A stretch of 64,000 nucleotides of DNA from Sphingorhabdus contaminans (GCF_007280415.1 NZ_VKKU01000002.1:1054001-1118000); one strand, 5' to 3'. Shown: positions 9,415-18,211, counted from the first letter of the stretch. Notes: a model not told the origin generated them from the sequence alone. Numbers and translations: made by a program.

Positions 9415-9963
9415 ATGAACCCCCATTCCAAATATCGCCTGCAGGGCCTCATGCTTGCCAGTCTGGTTTTCATCGCGGACCAGATTGTCAAATTCATCAT
9501 GCTTGGCCCCTTGCAGCTGCAAAGCAGGGGGGTGATTCATATCATTTCCTTTTTCGACCTGCGCTATGCTGAAAATCGCGGTGTTTCGATGAGCTTCCTG
9601 ACCGCCGACAGCGATGCCGAGCGGTGGGCGTTGGTGGCGTTGACCGCCGTCATAGCGGGCGGTGTGGCGATCTGGATGTGGCGTGAAAAACTGCGCGGCG
9701 ACATGCTGGCGCTGGCCTTGGTTCTGGGCGGCGCGCTGGGCAATATCGTCGATCGCGTGCGCTATGGCTATGTCGTCGACTATGCCGATCTGCACTTTGG
9801 GGCGTTCCGTCCCTTTTACATTTTCAACCTGGCCGATGCGGCCATTACCTTCGGTGTGCTGATATTGCTTGCCCGTGCTTTCCTGATGCGCGAAAAGGCA
9901 CCGGCAGATGAACCCGGCGTTCAGGAACCCGCAAGCAGTGCGGACATAGTGGAGAGAGTATGA
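9415..9963 (+). CDS. lspA: lipoprotein signal peptidase
   Basis: Inner-membrane aspartic protease that cleaves the signal peptide of prolipoproteins after lipid attachment. Four hydrophobic helices are visible. The catalytic aspartates are Asp122 in GYVVDY and Asp141 in FNLADAAI, with the conserved GGALGNIVDRV just before. The start at 9415 (MNPHSKYRL) avoids the upstream repeat. About 20 extra residues follow the last helix and form a polar Glu/Pro-rich tail. It overlaps the next gene, a small lipoprotein that is itself a probable substrate, by ATGA. Confidence 0.94.
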   Translation: MNPHSKYRLQGLMLASLVFIADQIVKFIMLGPLQLQSRGVIHIISFFDLRYAENRGVSMSFLTADSDAERWALVALTAVIAGGVAIWMWREKLRGDMLALALVLGGALGNIVDRVRYGYVVDYADLHFGAFRPFYIFNLADAAITFGVLILLARAFLMREKAPADEPGVQEPASSADIVERV

Positions 9964-10211
9964 AGCGGAAACTTATCCTGACATTCGCGGCGTTCGCGTT
10001 GACTTCTCTTTCGGGCTGCGGTTCGACGGGTATATTGGACCGTCAGCGGCCTGACGAATTTGCGGTAACCCGTGCCAAGCCCATTGTTGTGCCTGCCACA
10101 TTCACCTTGCCGGCACCGACGCCCGATGCGCCGCGTCCGCAAGATGGTGACATCAAGGAACAGGTTCTCGATGCGCTCTTTGGCGGTACCGCGCCCGCTC
10201 CCCGGCCCTGA
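9960..10211 (+). CDS. short BamF/DUF3035-like lipoprotein
   Basis: An 83-residue predicted outer-membrane lipoprotein with lipobox LSGC (Cys about 20). It carries the family signature RPDEFAV at 30-36, a VVPATFTLP segment and EQVLDALFGG at about 68-77, then stops. DUF3035 proteins have been described as BamF, a subunit of the alphaproteobacterial outer-membrane protein assembly complex. This copy lacks the C-terminal VGDP...TRDIIAAPEGDGQ block that its downstream neighbour has. It overlaps lspA (ATGA). The two genes look like a split or diverged tandem duplication. Confidence 0.65.
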   Translation: MKRKLILTFAAFALTSLSGCGSTGILDRQRPDEFAVTRAKPIVVPATFTLPAPTPDAPRPQDGDIKEQVLDALFGGTAPAPRP

Positions 10212-10235
10212 TCCGCGCCTTTAAGGACTGATAAT

Positions 10236-10670
10236 ATGAAACAGAAACTGATTTTGGCCTTTTGCGCAACCGCAATGGTAACCCTGTCCGGCTGCGCTTC
10301 GGTAAGTCAGGCAGGACAGGCGCTTTGGGACTGGGATATTCGCGGAAACAAGGCGGCTGCACCGGCAACCGGACGTGCGGCCCCCTTGATTGTCCCCCCC
10401 GACTTCGCACTGGAACCAACGGCAGCAACCGCGGTTCGCCCGACCGAAGCCAATCAGGAACAGGTTCTTGAGGCATTGTTCGGTGGCCCGGCGCAACGGT
10501 CGGCTGCGGAACGCGCGATCACAACAACGCCGGGTGCCGCGGAAATGGGTATCCGTTCGTCCGTGGGTGATCCGCAGACAACAACGGTGAACAAGGGTTC
10601 GATTACCCGCGACATCATCGCCGCCCCTGAAGGTGACGGGCAGACCGCACAGGCGGTTATTCCGGGCTAA
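10236..10670 (+). CDS. BamF/DUF3035-like lipoprotein, second copy
   Basis: A 144-residue predicted lipoprotein with lipobox LSGC (Cys about 20). It shares with the preceding gene the start MK-KLIL, the LIVPPDF segment and EQVLEALFGG, so the two are paralogues. It has lost the RPDEF block but keeps the C-terminal VGDPQTT...ITRDIIAAPEGDGQ segment that is missing in the first copy. Between them the pair covers the full set of conserved blocks of a normal family member. It is 24 bases downstream on the same strand and likely co-transcribed from lspA. Confidence 0.68.
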   Translation: MKQKLILAFCATAMVTLSGCASVSQAGQALWDWDIRGNKAAAPATGRAAPLIVPPDFALEPTAATAVRPTEANQEQVLEALFGGPAQRSAAERAITTTPGAAEMGIRSSVGDPQTTTVNKGSITRDIIAAPEGDGQTAQAVIPG

Positions 10671-10678
10671 CCGTCAAC

Positions 10679-10696
10679 AAGGGCCTTCAGGCCCTT
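10679..10696. terminator. hairpin between convergent lipoprotein gene and dxs
   Basis: Perfect inverted repeat AAGGGCC-TTCA-GGCCCTT overlapping the dxs stop codon. Position between convergent genes suggests a bidirectional terminator, although neither strand has a long T tract after it. Confidence 0.45.
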
Positions 10697-12624
10697 GCCC
10701 CTGCCTCCTCAATTTCAACGCCCGCGCTGTTATGGCGAAGGGCCTTCAAAACCGTGTCGACGATCTGCGGCGCGTTCAGGCCGGCTTCGTCATATTGCTT
10801 TTGCGGGCTGTCCTGTTCCTGGAAGATATCGGGCAGACGCATTGTGCGGATTTTCAACCCGGTGTCCATCAGCCCCAGATCACTCGCCAGCGTCAGGACA
10901 TGCGCGCCCAGACCACCTACCGCAGCTTCCTCGACCGTGATCACCACTTCATGTGTCGCAACCATGTGGCGGATCAGTTCCTCGTCCAGCGGTTTGGCAA
11001 AGCGCAGGTCGGCGACGCTCGTGCTCAGGCCCTTGGCATCCAGTGTATCGGCAGCTTTCAATGCTTCGGCCAGACGGGTGCCCAGCGACAATATGGCAAC
11101 CTTCTTGCCTTCCCGCACGATCCGGCCCTTGCCGATTTCGAGCCGCTGGGGAACTTCGGGCAGGGGAACGCCGACGCCATTGCCACGCGGATAACGGAAC
11201 GCAATGGGGCCGCTGTCATGGCATGCGGCGGTATAGGTCATGTGGACCAGTTCCGCTTCGTCCGACGGCGACATGACCACCATATTGGGCAAGGTTGCAA
11301 GATAGGTGATGTCGAATGACCCGGCATGCGTACTGCCATCCGCGCCCACCAGGCCGGCACGGTCAATGGCAAAACGCACCGGCAGATTCTGGATCGCCAC
11401 ATCATGGACAACCTGATCATAGGCGCGTTGCAAAAAGGTGGAATAGATCGCGCAGAAGGGGCGCATTCCCTGCGCCGCCAGACCGGCCGCGAATGTCACG
11501 CCATGCTGTTCGGCAATACCGACGTCAAAGCTGCGGTCGGGATGTGCCGCCGCGAACTTGTCGACACCCGTACCTGACGGCATGGCAGCGGTTATCGCGC
11601 AGATGGTCGGGTCACTATCGGCAAGCTTGGCCAGTGTTTCGCCAAAGACATTCTGGTAAGCGGGCGGACCGCCGCCAGGGCCCTTGTCCTGTTTACCGGT
11701 GATGACGTCGAATTTGACCACACCATGATATTTGTCTGCGGCTGCCTCAGCCGGTGCGTAGCCCTTGCCCTTTTGCGTCACGACATGGACAAGTACCGGG
11801 CCTTCGGCATTGTCGCGGACATTTTCGAGGACCGGGATGAGCTGTTCCAGATTATGGCCGTCAATCGGGCCGACATAGTAAAAGCCCAGCTCTTCAAACA
11901 GGGTGCCGCCCATAGCCATGCCGCGTGCATATTCTTCGGCCTTGGCGGCTGCATTATGGATGCGGCGCGACAGCTTCTTGGCAAGCTTGCTCGCAAGGCT
12001 GCGCAGTCCCAGATATTCGCTGGAGGATACGAGACGCGACAGATAGGCCGACAGCCCGCCGACAGGCGGGGCGATCGACATGTCATTGTCGTTCAGGATA
12101 ACGACGAGGCGGTTTCCGGCCGCTTGGGCGTTGTTCATGGCCTCATAGGCCATGCCCGCGCTCATTGCGCCATCGCCGATTACCGCAATGGCCTTGCCGG
12201 GTTTGCCCGCCATCTTGTTGGCTACGGCAAAGCCCAATGCTGCCGAAATGGATGTCGAGCTATGGGCGGCGCCGAAAGGATCATATTCGCTCTCGCTCCG
12301 CTTGGTAAAACCCGAGAGCCCTCCACCGGTCCGCAAGGTGCGGATCCGGTCGCGGCGGCCGGTAAGGATTTTGTGCGGATAACATTGGTGGCCGACATCC
12401 CAGATCAGCCGGTCGTCGGGCGTATTGAATACATAGTGGATGGCAGTGGTCAGTTCGACAACGCCAAGTCCTGCCCCCAGATGCCCGCCCGTCACCGAAA
12501 CGGCAGAAATGGTTTCAGCGCGGAGTTCGTCGGCCAGTTGGCGAAGCTGTGAAACCTGAAGTCCGCGAAGATCGGCGGGTATCTTTACCGTGTCGAGCAG
12601 CGGCGTGTCTGGAATATGGGTCAT
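10687..12624 (-). CDS. dxs: 1-deoxy-D-xylulose-5-phosphate synthase
   Basis: Thiamine diphosphate enzyme condensing pyruvate and glyceraldehyde-3-phosphate, the first step of the MEP isoprenoid pathway. In the 645-residue protein GGHLGAGLG lies at 47-55, [10 protein letters not shown] at 76-85, and the TPP/Mg signature GDGAMSAG at 150-157 with NDN at 178-180. The transketolase pyrimidine-binding and C-terminal domains follow in normal order, with the catalytic Glu in VGIAEQH. It stands alone, convergent with the BamF-like genes. Confidence 0.96.
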   Translation of the reverse strand: MTHIPDTPLLDTVKIPADLRGLQVSQLRQLADELRAETISAVSVTGGHLGAGLGVVELTTAIHYVFNTPDDRLIWDVGHQCYPHKILTGRRDRIRTLRTGGGLSGFTKRSESEYDPFGAAHSSTSISAALGFAVANKMAGKPGKAIAVIGDGAMSAGMAYEAMNNAQAAGNRLVVILNDNDMSIAPPVGGLSAYLSRLVSSSEYLGLRSLASKLAKKLSRRIHNAAAKAEEYARGMAMGGTLFEELGFYYVGPIDGHNLEQLIPVLENVRDNAEGPVLVHVVTQKGKGYAPAEAAADKYHGVVKFDVITGKQDKGPGGGPPAYQNVFGETLAKLADSDPTICAITAAMPSGTGVDKFAAAHPDRSFDVGIAEQHGVTFAAGLAAQGMRPFCAIYSTFLQRAYDQVVHDVAIQNLPVRFAIDRAGLVGADGSTHAGSFDITYLATLPNMVVMSPSDEAELVHMTYTAACHDSGPIAFRYPRGNGVGVPLPEVPQRLEIGKGRIVREGKKVAILSLGTRLAEALKAADTLDAKGLSTSVADLRFAKPLDEELIRHMVATHEVVITVEEAAVGGLGAHVLTLASDLGLMDTGLKIRTMRLPDIFQEQDSPQKQYDEAGLNAPQIVDTVLKALRHNSAGVEIEEAGARA

Positions 12625-12657
12625 GGGAACTTGTGATAGCGGGTAATTTTGGGCCTG

Positions 12658-13116
12658 TCAGTCACAATCAGCGCACTTGCCGCGCACTTCAATGACCGGA
12701 CGTACCTGTGCAAAGCCCGCACCTTCGGCAGCGGCGCGGACATTGTTGGTCAGCTTATCGTCATCAATATGGGTCGCCGTGCCGCAATTGTCGCAGATCA
12801 GAAAAATGCAGTCGTGCAGACAACCCGGGTGGGAATTGGCCAGATAGGCATTCGCACTTTCGACCCGGCGAGCGAGGTTCGTTGCCACAAACAGGTCCAA
12901 AATACGGTAGACACTATTCGGTGCAACCCGTTTGCCGCGCTTCTGCGACACGAGGTCGGCAATGTCATAGGCCGATGCCGGCTTGTCAAAAGTCGCAAGG
13001 ACTTCGAAAATGTCCGCGCGCATTTCCGTCCATTGTTCACCTGCATCGACAAGCGCGGCCTGCGCTGCATGAGCAAGCGATGCGCCTTCATGTTCATGAT
13101 GATGATGTGCTGCCAT
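12658..13116 (-). CDS. Fur-family metalloregulator, probably Zur-like
   Basis: A 152-residue Fur-superfamily repressor. A winged-helix domain (about 35-95) contains the recognition-helix-like NSVYRILDLF (67-76), and the dimerisation part has two CxxC pairs at 108/111 and 148/151, the structural zinc site. The N-terminus carries HHHHEHE (4-10), extra potential metal ligands. I assign it to the Zur rather than iron-Fur branch from the AHxH-poor sensing region and from linkage to a MerC-like protein, as seen in sphingomonads; this is inference. It is 31 bases downstream of the MerC gene, same strand. A longer frame to 13233 would overlap MerC. Confidence 0.82.
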   Translation of the reverse strand: MAAHHHHEHEGASLAHAAQAALVDAGEQWTEMRADIFEVLATFDKPASAYDIADLVSQKRGKRVAPNSVYRILDLFVATNLARRVESANAYLANSHPGCLHDCIFLICDNCGTATHIDDDKLTNNVRAAAEGAGFAQVRPVIEVRGKCADCD

Positions 13117-13147
13117 CTCGGCAATGTAGGCTGTGCCGAACCTCAGG

Positions 13148-13513
13148 TCAATTCGATGCGCGGTGGTTAAGGTCGTGGCCAAGCGCCAGAACGGCAACGC
13201 CCATGACCGTCCACAGGATTTCGGTGGTGCCATGCGGAATGGTCAGCGCGCCAGCCATCATGCCGATTCCCAATGCGCCAATGGCGGCCGGCATGACAAA
13301 GCCGTGATCCCACAGGCCCTTGCCCAGGGCGAGCATGCCGAAAATGATCGCCAGGAAAAGGCCCGCCTCATGGATAGCAGGATGAAGCAAAAGCCCACCG
13401 GCCGAAGCCAAAAATACCAGTAAAACCGATGTCGCGAGGCAGTGGACCAGGCACAGACCGGCAATGCTCAAGCCGAGCCCGTCCCAACGCCATTTTGTCC
13501 AAACCTGTGTCAT
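13148..13513 (-). CDS. MerC-domain membrane protein
   Basis: A 121-residue inner-membrane protein with about four transmembrane helices. Near the N-terminus it has the family motif CLVHC (about 21-25) in the first helix, corresponding to the metal-binding Cys pair of the mercury transporter MerC. No mer operon is present; it is paired with a Zur-like regulator, so zinc or another soft metal is a more likely substrate than mercury. A possible regulator site lies just upstream (13545-13557). Confidence 0.8.
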   Translation of the reverse strand: MTQVWTKWRWDGLGLSIAGLCLVHCLATSVLLVFLASAGGLLLHPAIHEAGLFLAIIFGMLALGKGLWDHGFVMPAAIGALGIGMMAGALTIPHGTTEILWTVMGVAVLALGHDLNHRASN

Positions 13514-13544
13514 GTGCCGGTTGCTCTATACCGATTCGGCGCAC

Positions 13545-13557
13545 GTTACAACATATC
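13545..13557 (-). promoter_or_regulatory. candidate Zur box upstream of the MerC-Zur pair
   Basis: Read on the minus strand the 13-mer GATATGTTGTAAC matches 9 of 13 positions of the alphaproteobacterial Zur box GTTATAATATAAC as I remember it. It lies about 32 bases before the MerC start, which suits autorepression. Confidence 0.35.
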
Positions 13558-13580
13558 ATTTGGAAAGTTTCGGTACCGGA

Positions 13581-14042
13581 TCAGCCAATCTCGAACAGTG
13601 AATAGACTGGACCGTGGGCCATTTGCTGACCCGTACCCACGGTAATGACATTATTAAGCCAGGCATATTGTTCGTCGCCGCACTCAAATTTCGCGACGAT
13701 CACAAGCGAATATTCCCCCGGTTTCAGCAGCTCGCCCTTGGAAAATCGGGTCATAGCCTCTGCTGACGCGAGAAATCGGCCCTGATAAGTCAGGTAGATC
13801 AGGGCAGAATCATCGGTTTCGAGGGCGAGACGCACATCGATGACCATAACGCCGTCGCTGCGATTAATGACCCAATCAGCACCCGGTAACACGGTTCCAT
13901 TCATCCGTTCTCCCGAAAACCGGCCGCCTGTGACGGGCGCTATCCGGCGTAGTCCGCCAGGGGTTGATCCAATGACGAGCATGGAACGGAAATCGACGTC
14001 CAGCGTGAGGGTGACTAAATGCTTGTGCGCCAGATGATCCAT
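13581..14042 (-). CDS. DUF3237 family protein
   Basis: About 153 residues, DUF3237 (COG-level uncharacterised) fold: repeated beta strands with RRIAPVTGGRFSGERMNGTVLPGADW (conserved G-rich turn) near residues 35-60 and IYLTYQGR in the middle. No signal peptide or membrane segment. Members are often encoded beside ring-cleavage or steroid/aromatic catabolic genes; here the gene is divergent from a Rieske oxygenase, consistent with that. Biochemical function is unknown. ATGs at 14048 and 14042 are both plausible starts; the frame further upstream runs into the Rieske gene start. Confidence 0.78.
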   Translation of the reverse strand: MDHLAHKHLVTLTLDVDFRSMLVIGSTPGGLRRIAPVTGGRFSGERMNGTVLPGADWVINRSDGVMVIDVRLALETDDSALIYLTYQGRFLASAEAMTRFSKGELLKPGEYSLVIVAKFECGDEQYAWLNNVITVGTGQQMAHGPVYSLFEIG

Positions 14043-14077
14043 TGGCATCACGCTAGCATTAGGCGGCAAAGGCAGCA

Positions 14078-15451
14078 ATGGGGGAGGCTATGGACATTAT
14101 CGCACGCAGGCCCGGGCCCTCGGTTCAGGAAGTGTTCGAACAGGACGGCAATCCCGCGCCTTCCATTTTGCGTGAAGAGTCGCCGGCGCAGGGGCAGGAC
14201 TTATCCGATATCTCGCGCGAACGGTATTTCTCAAAGCAGTGGCATGATCTTGAAGTCGAGAAGGTGTGGCGCAAATGCTGGCAACTCGCATGCCGGGTCG
14301 AACATTTACCCAATGTCGGCGACCATATTGTTTATGAGATCGTGCATGACTCCCTGATTGTGATCCGGACGGCACCTGATGAAATTCGCGCCTATGTGAA
14401 TTCCTGCTTGCACAGGGGAACATTGCTGCGGACCGAAGGCGGTTGCGTGAACCAGTTGCGATGCCCCTTCCACGGGTGGACATGGAAGCTGGATGGAAGC
14501 CTGTCCATCATACCCGGACAATGGGACTTCCCCCATGTGGATAAAGACAAAATGCGTCTGCCCGAGGCAAAAGTCGGCATCTGGGGCGGCTTTGTGTTCG
14601 TCAATTTTGACCCGGACTGTGAACCGTTAGAAGATTATCTTGAAAATCTTCCCGACCATTTTGCGGCCTTCAATCTTGAGGACCGCTATGTCGCGGCCCA
14701 TGTCGGCAAGATCATGCCATGCAACTGGAAGCTGGCGATGGAAGCTTTTGTTGAAGCCTATCATGTCAGCATCGCACATCCCCAGGTGATGGGTTATTAT
14801 GGCGACACGAACACCCAATATGATGTGTGGCCGGACATTCACCATGTCAGCCGAATGATAAGCGTTCAGGGTGTCCCGTCGCCTTCCCTAAAGGGCGTGC
14901 CTGCCGAGCGCACGATTGAGGAAATGCGCAGGGATGTACCCTTTTTCGCGGGCAAACCAATTGAGGTTGGTGAAGGTGAAACGGCACGCGGAAAACTGGC
15001 CGAACGCGCCCGTGAAAAAATTTCGCGCAGCTCGGGCCGCGACATGTCGGACTTGTCCGACAGCGAATCTCTCGATCTGATCGAATATCTTCTTTTCCCG
15101 AACATGGTGCCATGGGGTGGGCAGGCGTTGCCCATAACATATCGTTTCCGGCCTAATGGTGATGATCCCGAAACCTCGATCATGGAAATCATGTTTCTTT
15201 TTTCAAAGGCACCCGACGGATCGCATCCCGAACCTGCGAAACTGAATATGCTGGGGCCGGATCAAAAATGGTCCGATGCACCGGAATTGGGATCGGCCGC
15301 GATGGTTGCCGATCAGGATACCGATAATCTTATGCGTATTCAGAAAGGGCTGCGCGCCTCCAAAAAGCCCGGGGTTACCCTCGCCCGTTATCAGGAAAGC
15401 CGTATCCGTCATTATCACCAGACGCTGGATGCTTACATGTCCCGGTCTTAA
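14078..15451 (+). CDS. Rieske non-heme iron oxygenase, alpha subunit
   Basis: Predicted ring-hydroxylating or demethylating oxygenase. In the 457-residue protein the Rieske [2Fe-2S] ligands are Cys110-x-His112 and Cys129-x2-His132. The mononuclear iron site is WKLAMEAFVEAYHVSIAH with His229 and His234. No beta subunit, ferredoxin or reductase is nearby, so it is probably a homomeric type that borrows electron carriers encoded elsewhere. Substrate unknown; an aromatic acid, quaternary amine or steroid-like compound are all possible. ATG at 14078 has AAAGG upstream; a second ATG at 14090 has a GGGGGAGG only two bases before it and is less likely. Confidence 0.88.
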   Translation: MGEAMDIIARRPGPSVQEVFEQDGNPAPSILREESPAQGQDLSDISRERYFSKQWHDLEVEKVWRKCWQLACRVEHLPNVGDHIVYEIVHDSLIVIRTAPDEIRAYVNSCLHRGTLLRTEGGCVNQLRCPFHGWTWKLDGSLSIIPGQWDFPHVDKDKMRLPEAKVGIWGGFVFVNFDPDCEPLEDYLENLPDHFAAFNLEDRYVAAHVGKIMPCNWKLAMEAFVEAYHVSIAHPQVMGYYGDTNTQYDVWPDIHHVSRMISVQGVPSPSLKGVPAERTIEEMRRDVPFFAGKPIEVGEGETARGKLAERAREKISRSSGRDMSDLSDSESLDLIEYLLFPNMVPWGGQALPITYRFRPNGDDPETSIMEIMFLFSKAPDGSHPEPAKLNMLGPDQKWSDAPELGSAAMVADQDTDNLMRIQKGLRASKKPGVTLARYQESRIRHYHQTLDAYMSRS

Positions 15452-15587
15452 GGGCTTTTGCGCGGGAATTTTTCCGGATCCAGCGCTTTGAATAAGTCAG
15501 ATTCTGCAACTGCCTACGCTTAAAAAGCAATGCGCCGGTCTTTTGCGGCTCTTGTCTTGCCTTTCACGTCCGCGCATAGCAGCGCGC

Positions 15588-16649
15588 ATGCAGAACATCT
15601 CTATGCTGGACAATATTACGATGCCCACAACACCCCGTCCCGATGCGCTTGTGAAATGGTTGTTAGGCGTCGCTCTGCTAGTGTTCGCGATGGTCGTGGT
15701 TGGCGGGATTACGCGACTGACAGAATCGGGCCTTTCGATTACCGAATGGAAGCCGATCGCAGGGACATTGCCTCCGCTGAACGAGGCGGCCTGGGTTTCC
15801 GAGTTCGAAAAATACAAACAGATCCCGGAATATACCGAAATCAACGGTCCGGCCGGTATGACGCTGGCGCAATTCAAATTCATCTATTTCTGGGAATGGG
15901 TGCACCGATTGCTGGGCCGGGTGATCGGCCTTGCCTTTGCCCTGCCGCTTGCCTGGTTCTGGATCAAGCGGGCCATCCCTGCTGGCTATAAGCCGCGTTT
16001 GCTGGCGTTGCTGGCGCTGGGCGGGTTACAGGGAACGATCGGCTGGTGGATGGTTTCGTCCGGACTGACAGCCCGCACCGACGTCAGCCATTATCGCTTG
16101 GCAGTCCATTTGCTGACCGCCCTGTTCATTTTGGGCGGCCTTGTATGGACGGCGCTCGATTTAAAGGCGCTGGCACGCAATTCCGCTTCAAAGCCTGCAA
16201 AGCTTACCGGATTTTCCCTGGCTGTTTTGGCGATTTTGTTCGTGCAATTGCTGTTCGGGGCGTGGGTGGCCGGATTAAATGCAGGCTATGTTTCAAATAG
16301 TTGGCCCCTCATGAACGACCGTTTCGTACCGGATGGCATCGATACGACCAAGGGGGCTTTATATGCGCTCGTCAACGATCCGTTCTTAACCCATTTTGTG
16401 CACCGTTGGTGGGCATGGATTGCGGTAATAGCGTTGATCATGCTTGCACGCAGAACCAAAGCGGCCGGGGCGCGTCCTGCGTCTATCGCCATTCACAGCG
16501 CTTTTGGCGTGCAAATATTGCTGGGCATTGCGACGGTCCTGACCGGCGTCAACATCGTGCTTGCCGTATCGCACCAGGCCGTTGGCGCATTGCTTGTCGC
16601 GGCTACGGTATGGGGTGCCCATGTCCTGGGTCGTGACCATGGCACATAA
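15588..16649 (+). CDS. ctaA: heme A synthase (COX15/CtaA)
   Basis: Oxidises heme O to heme A for aa3-type cytochrome oxidase. The 353-residue polytopic protein has eight predicted helices and the COX15 signatures GGITRLTESGLSITEWKPI (about 40-58), FIYFWEWVHRLLGR with a heme-ligand His, DVSHYRLAVHL, FVHRWWAW and VSHQAVGALL, giving the expected four histidines. I chose the ATG at 15588; ATGs at 15543 and 15603 are alternatives. It overlaps cutA by 11 bases. The gap before it (15452-15587) shows no gene. Confidence 0.93.
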   Translation: MQNISMLDNITMPTTPRPDALVKWLLGVALLVFAMVVVGGITRLTESGLSITEWKPIAGTLPPLNEAAWVSEFEKYKQIPEYTEINGPAGMTLAQFKFIYFWEWVHRLLGRVIGLAFALPLAWFWIKRAIPAGYKPRLLALLALGGLQGTIGWWMVSSGLTARTDVSHYRLAVHLLTALFILGGLVWTALDLKALARNSASKPAKLTGFSLAVLAILFVQLLFGAWVAGLNAGYVSNSWPLMNDRFVPDGIDTTKGALYALVNDPFLTHFVHRWWAWIAVIALIMLARRTKAAGARPASIAIHSAFGVQILLGIATVLTGVNIVLAVSHQAVGALLVAATVWGAHVLGRDHGT

Positions 16650-16974
16650 GGGCGCCAAGAACGACATTGCCCTGATCTACGCCGTCTTCCCTACCGCAGG
16701 GGAGGGGCATGATGTTTGCCGCAAGCTCTTGTCCGAAGGGCTGATCGCCTGCGCAAACCGTTTTCCGATGGTGATCTCGCATTTCCGGTGGGAGGGGGAG
16801 ATTGAGGCGAAGGAAGAACATCCGGTATTGTTCAAAACCTCGCCCGCCAAGGCCGAAGCGGCCATGCAGCGTATCGCGGCACTGCATCGTTACAAGGTTC
16901 CTGCGGTTCTTCGTCTGTCGAACGAGGAGGCGTTCCCGGCTTATGCCGCATGGGTGGCGTCCGAAACGGCATAG
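16639..16974 (+). CDS. cutA: divalent cation tolerance protein CutA
   Basis: A 111-residue cytoplasmic CutA1-family trimer. Conserved blocks LIACANRFPMVISHFRWEGE and EEHPVLFKT are present, followed by HRYKVPAVLRL. The family was linked to copper tolerance in E. coli but its molecular role is not settled. The start at 16639 lies within the end of ctaA; upstream in-frame ATGs at 16621 and 16561 are less likely. Probably expressed with ctaA. Confidence 0.9.
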   Translation: MAHKGAKNDIALIYAVFPTAGEGHDVCRKLLSEGLIACANRFPMVISHFRWEGEIEAKEEHPVLFKTSPAKAEAAMQRIAALHRYKVPAVLRLSNEEAFPAYAAWVASETA

Positions 16975-16980
16975 AACGCG

Positions 16981-17030
16981 TTTGCGGGGTCATCCCTTTA
17001 CATAAGAGGTATTATTATACCTTCCGCAAA
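16981..17030. other. nested inverted repeats between cutA and rplM
   Basis: An outer pair TTTGCGG (16981-16987) / CCGCAAA (17024-17030) encloses a perfect inner palindrome AGGTAT-TATT-ATACCT (17007-17022). It could be a terminator for cutA, an operator, or both. It ends about 15 bases before the candidate rplM -35 element. Confidence 0.45.
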
Positions 17031-17044
17031 ACCCACGCTTTTGC

Positions 17045-17073
17045 TTGACTATTGGGTGGTTCAACGTCATTAG
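17045..17073 (+). promoter_or_regulatory. candidate promoter of rplM-rpsI
   Basis: TTGACT at 17045-17050, 17-base spacer, CATTAG at 17068-17073. The -35 element is good and the -10 weak. It would leave a leader of about 65 bases before the rplM ATG, long enough for autogenous control. Confidence 0.4.
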
Positions 17074-17143
17074 CGCCGCTTCGCGACCGGTCTCCTTTCG
17101 ATTCTGGTCCTGGTTTTTCAAATTCCGAAAGGTTCGATTAGCG

Positions 17144-17623
17144 ATGAAAACGCTATCCAGAGTTACGAAATCGATCCGCCCGCAGGACGTCCAGAAGGAA
17201 TGGCATCTGATTGATGCCGAAGGTCTGGTTGTTGGCCGCGTTGCGTCGATCATTGCCAATATCCTGCGCGGCAAGCACAAGCCGAGCTACACCCCGCACG
17301 TCGATTGCGGTGATCATGTCATCGTGATCAACGCCGACAAGGTGCAGTTCACCGGCAAGAAGCTTGGCGACAAGGTTTATTACCGGCACACCGGCTATGC
17401 AGGCGGTATCAAGGGTATCACTGCCGCGAAGGTGCTGGAAGGCAAATTCCCCGAGCGCGTTCTTGAAAAGGCTGTCGAGCGCATGGTTCCCCGCGGACCT
17501 CTCGGCCGTGCCCAGATGCGCGCGCTGCACCTCTATAATGGCACCGAGCATCCTCATGATGGCCAGCAGCCCAAGACGCTCGACGTCGCTTCCATGAACC
17601 GCAAGAATAAGGTGGGTGCATAA
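17144..17623 (+). CDS. rplM: 50S ribosomal protein L13
   Basis: 159-residue large-subunit protein. It begins [10 protein letters not shown] and contains [16 protein letters not shown] and the L13 signature near [31 protein letters not shown]. The ATG at 17144 is chosen over a frame open from 17045, which would add 33 non-homologous residues. The stop overlaps the rpsI start by one base (TAATG), the universal rplM-rpsI pairing. Confidence 0.97.
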   Translation: MKTLSRVTKSIRPQDVQKEWHLIDAEGLVVGRVASIIANILRGKHKPSYTPHVDCGDHVIVINADKVQFTGKKLGDKVYYRHTGYAGGIKGITAAKVLEGKFPERVLEKAVERMVPRGPLGRAQMRALHLYNGTEHPHDGQQPKTLDVASMNRKNKVGA

Positions 17624-18108
17624 TGTCCGATACCGCAAATTCACTCGCTGATCTCGAAACCCTGGGCGCCGAAGCACCTGCGCAGATCGCAGCCGTCGTC
17701 CGTGAACAGGAAATTGATGCCCAAGGTCGCGCCTATGCGACCGGCCGTCGTAAGGACGCCGTTGCACGCGTCTGGCTGAAGCCGGGCACGGGTAAGATTG
17801 TCGTTAACGGCCGTGACCAGGAAGTCTATTTCGCACGTCCTTCGCTGCGTCTCGTCATCAACCAGCCGTTCGGCGTGACCGAGCGTACGGGCCAGTATGA
17901 CGTTATCGCAACCGTAAAGGGTGGCGGTCTTTCGGGCCAGGCTGGTGCCGTAAAGCACGGCATCGCCCAGGCTTTGTCGAAATATGAGCCTGTACTGCGC
18001 AGCGCGGTCAAGGCCGAAGGCTTCCTGACCCGCGACAGCCGTACCGTAGAACGTAAGAAATATGGTAAGGCCAAGGCACGTAAGAGCTTCCAGTTCTCGA
18101 AGCGTTAA
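17623..18108 (+). CDS. rpsI: 30S ribosomal protein S9
   Basis: 161 residues, ending in the invariant SKR that reaches the P-site tRNA. The S9 core runs from about residue 38 ([19 protein letters not shown]) to the end, with [19 protein letters not shown] in the middle. The N-terminal 35-residue acidic extension is common in alphaproteobacterial S9. Followed by a strong terminator. Confidence 0.97.
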   Translation: MSDTANSLADLETLGAEAPAQIAAVVREQEIDAQGRAYATGRRKDAVARVWLKPGTGKIVVNGRDQEVYFARPSLRLVINQPFGVTERTGQYDVIATVKGGGLSGQAGAVKHGIAQALSKYEPVLRSAVKAEGFLTRDSRTVERKKYGKAKARKSFQFSKR

Positions 18109-18149
18109 GCGTTTCAGCGCATGGAGCCCGAAAGGCTCCGGCCTACCGG

Positions 18150-18183
18150 AAAAAAGGCGGTCCTTTCGGGGGCCGCCTTTTTT
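18150..18183 (+). terminator. rho-independent terminator of rplM-rpsI
   Basis: GGCGGTCC and GGGCCGCC arms around TTTCGG, flanked by A6 on the left and T6 on the right, so it can work in both directions; 42 bases after the rpsI stop. Confidence 0.88.
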
Positions 18184-18211
18184 CATTGTGCCCGCGCGCA
18201 TGGAAAGGCAC

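Noticed and set aside
11725-12552. 275-residue plus-strand frame inside dxs
   Set aside because: Antisense shadow of the TPP-binding half of dxs.
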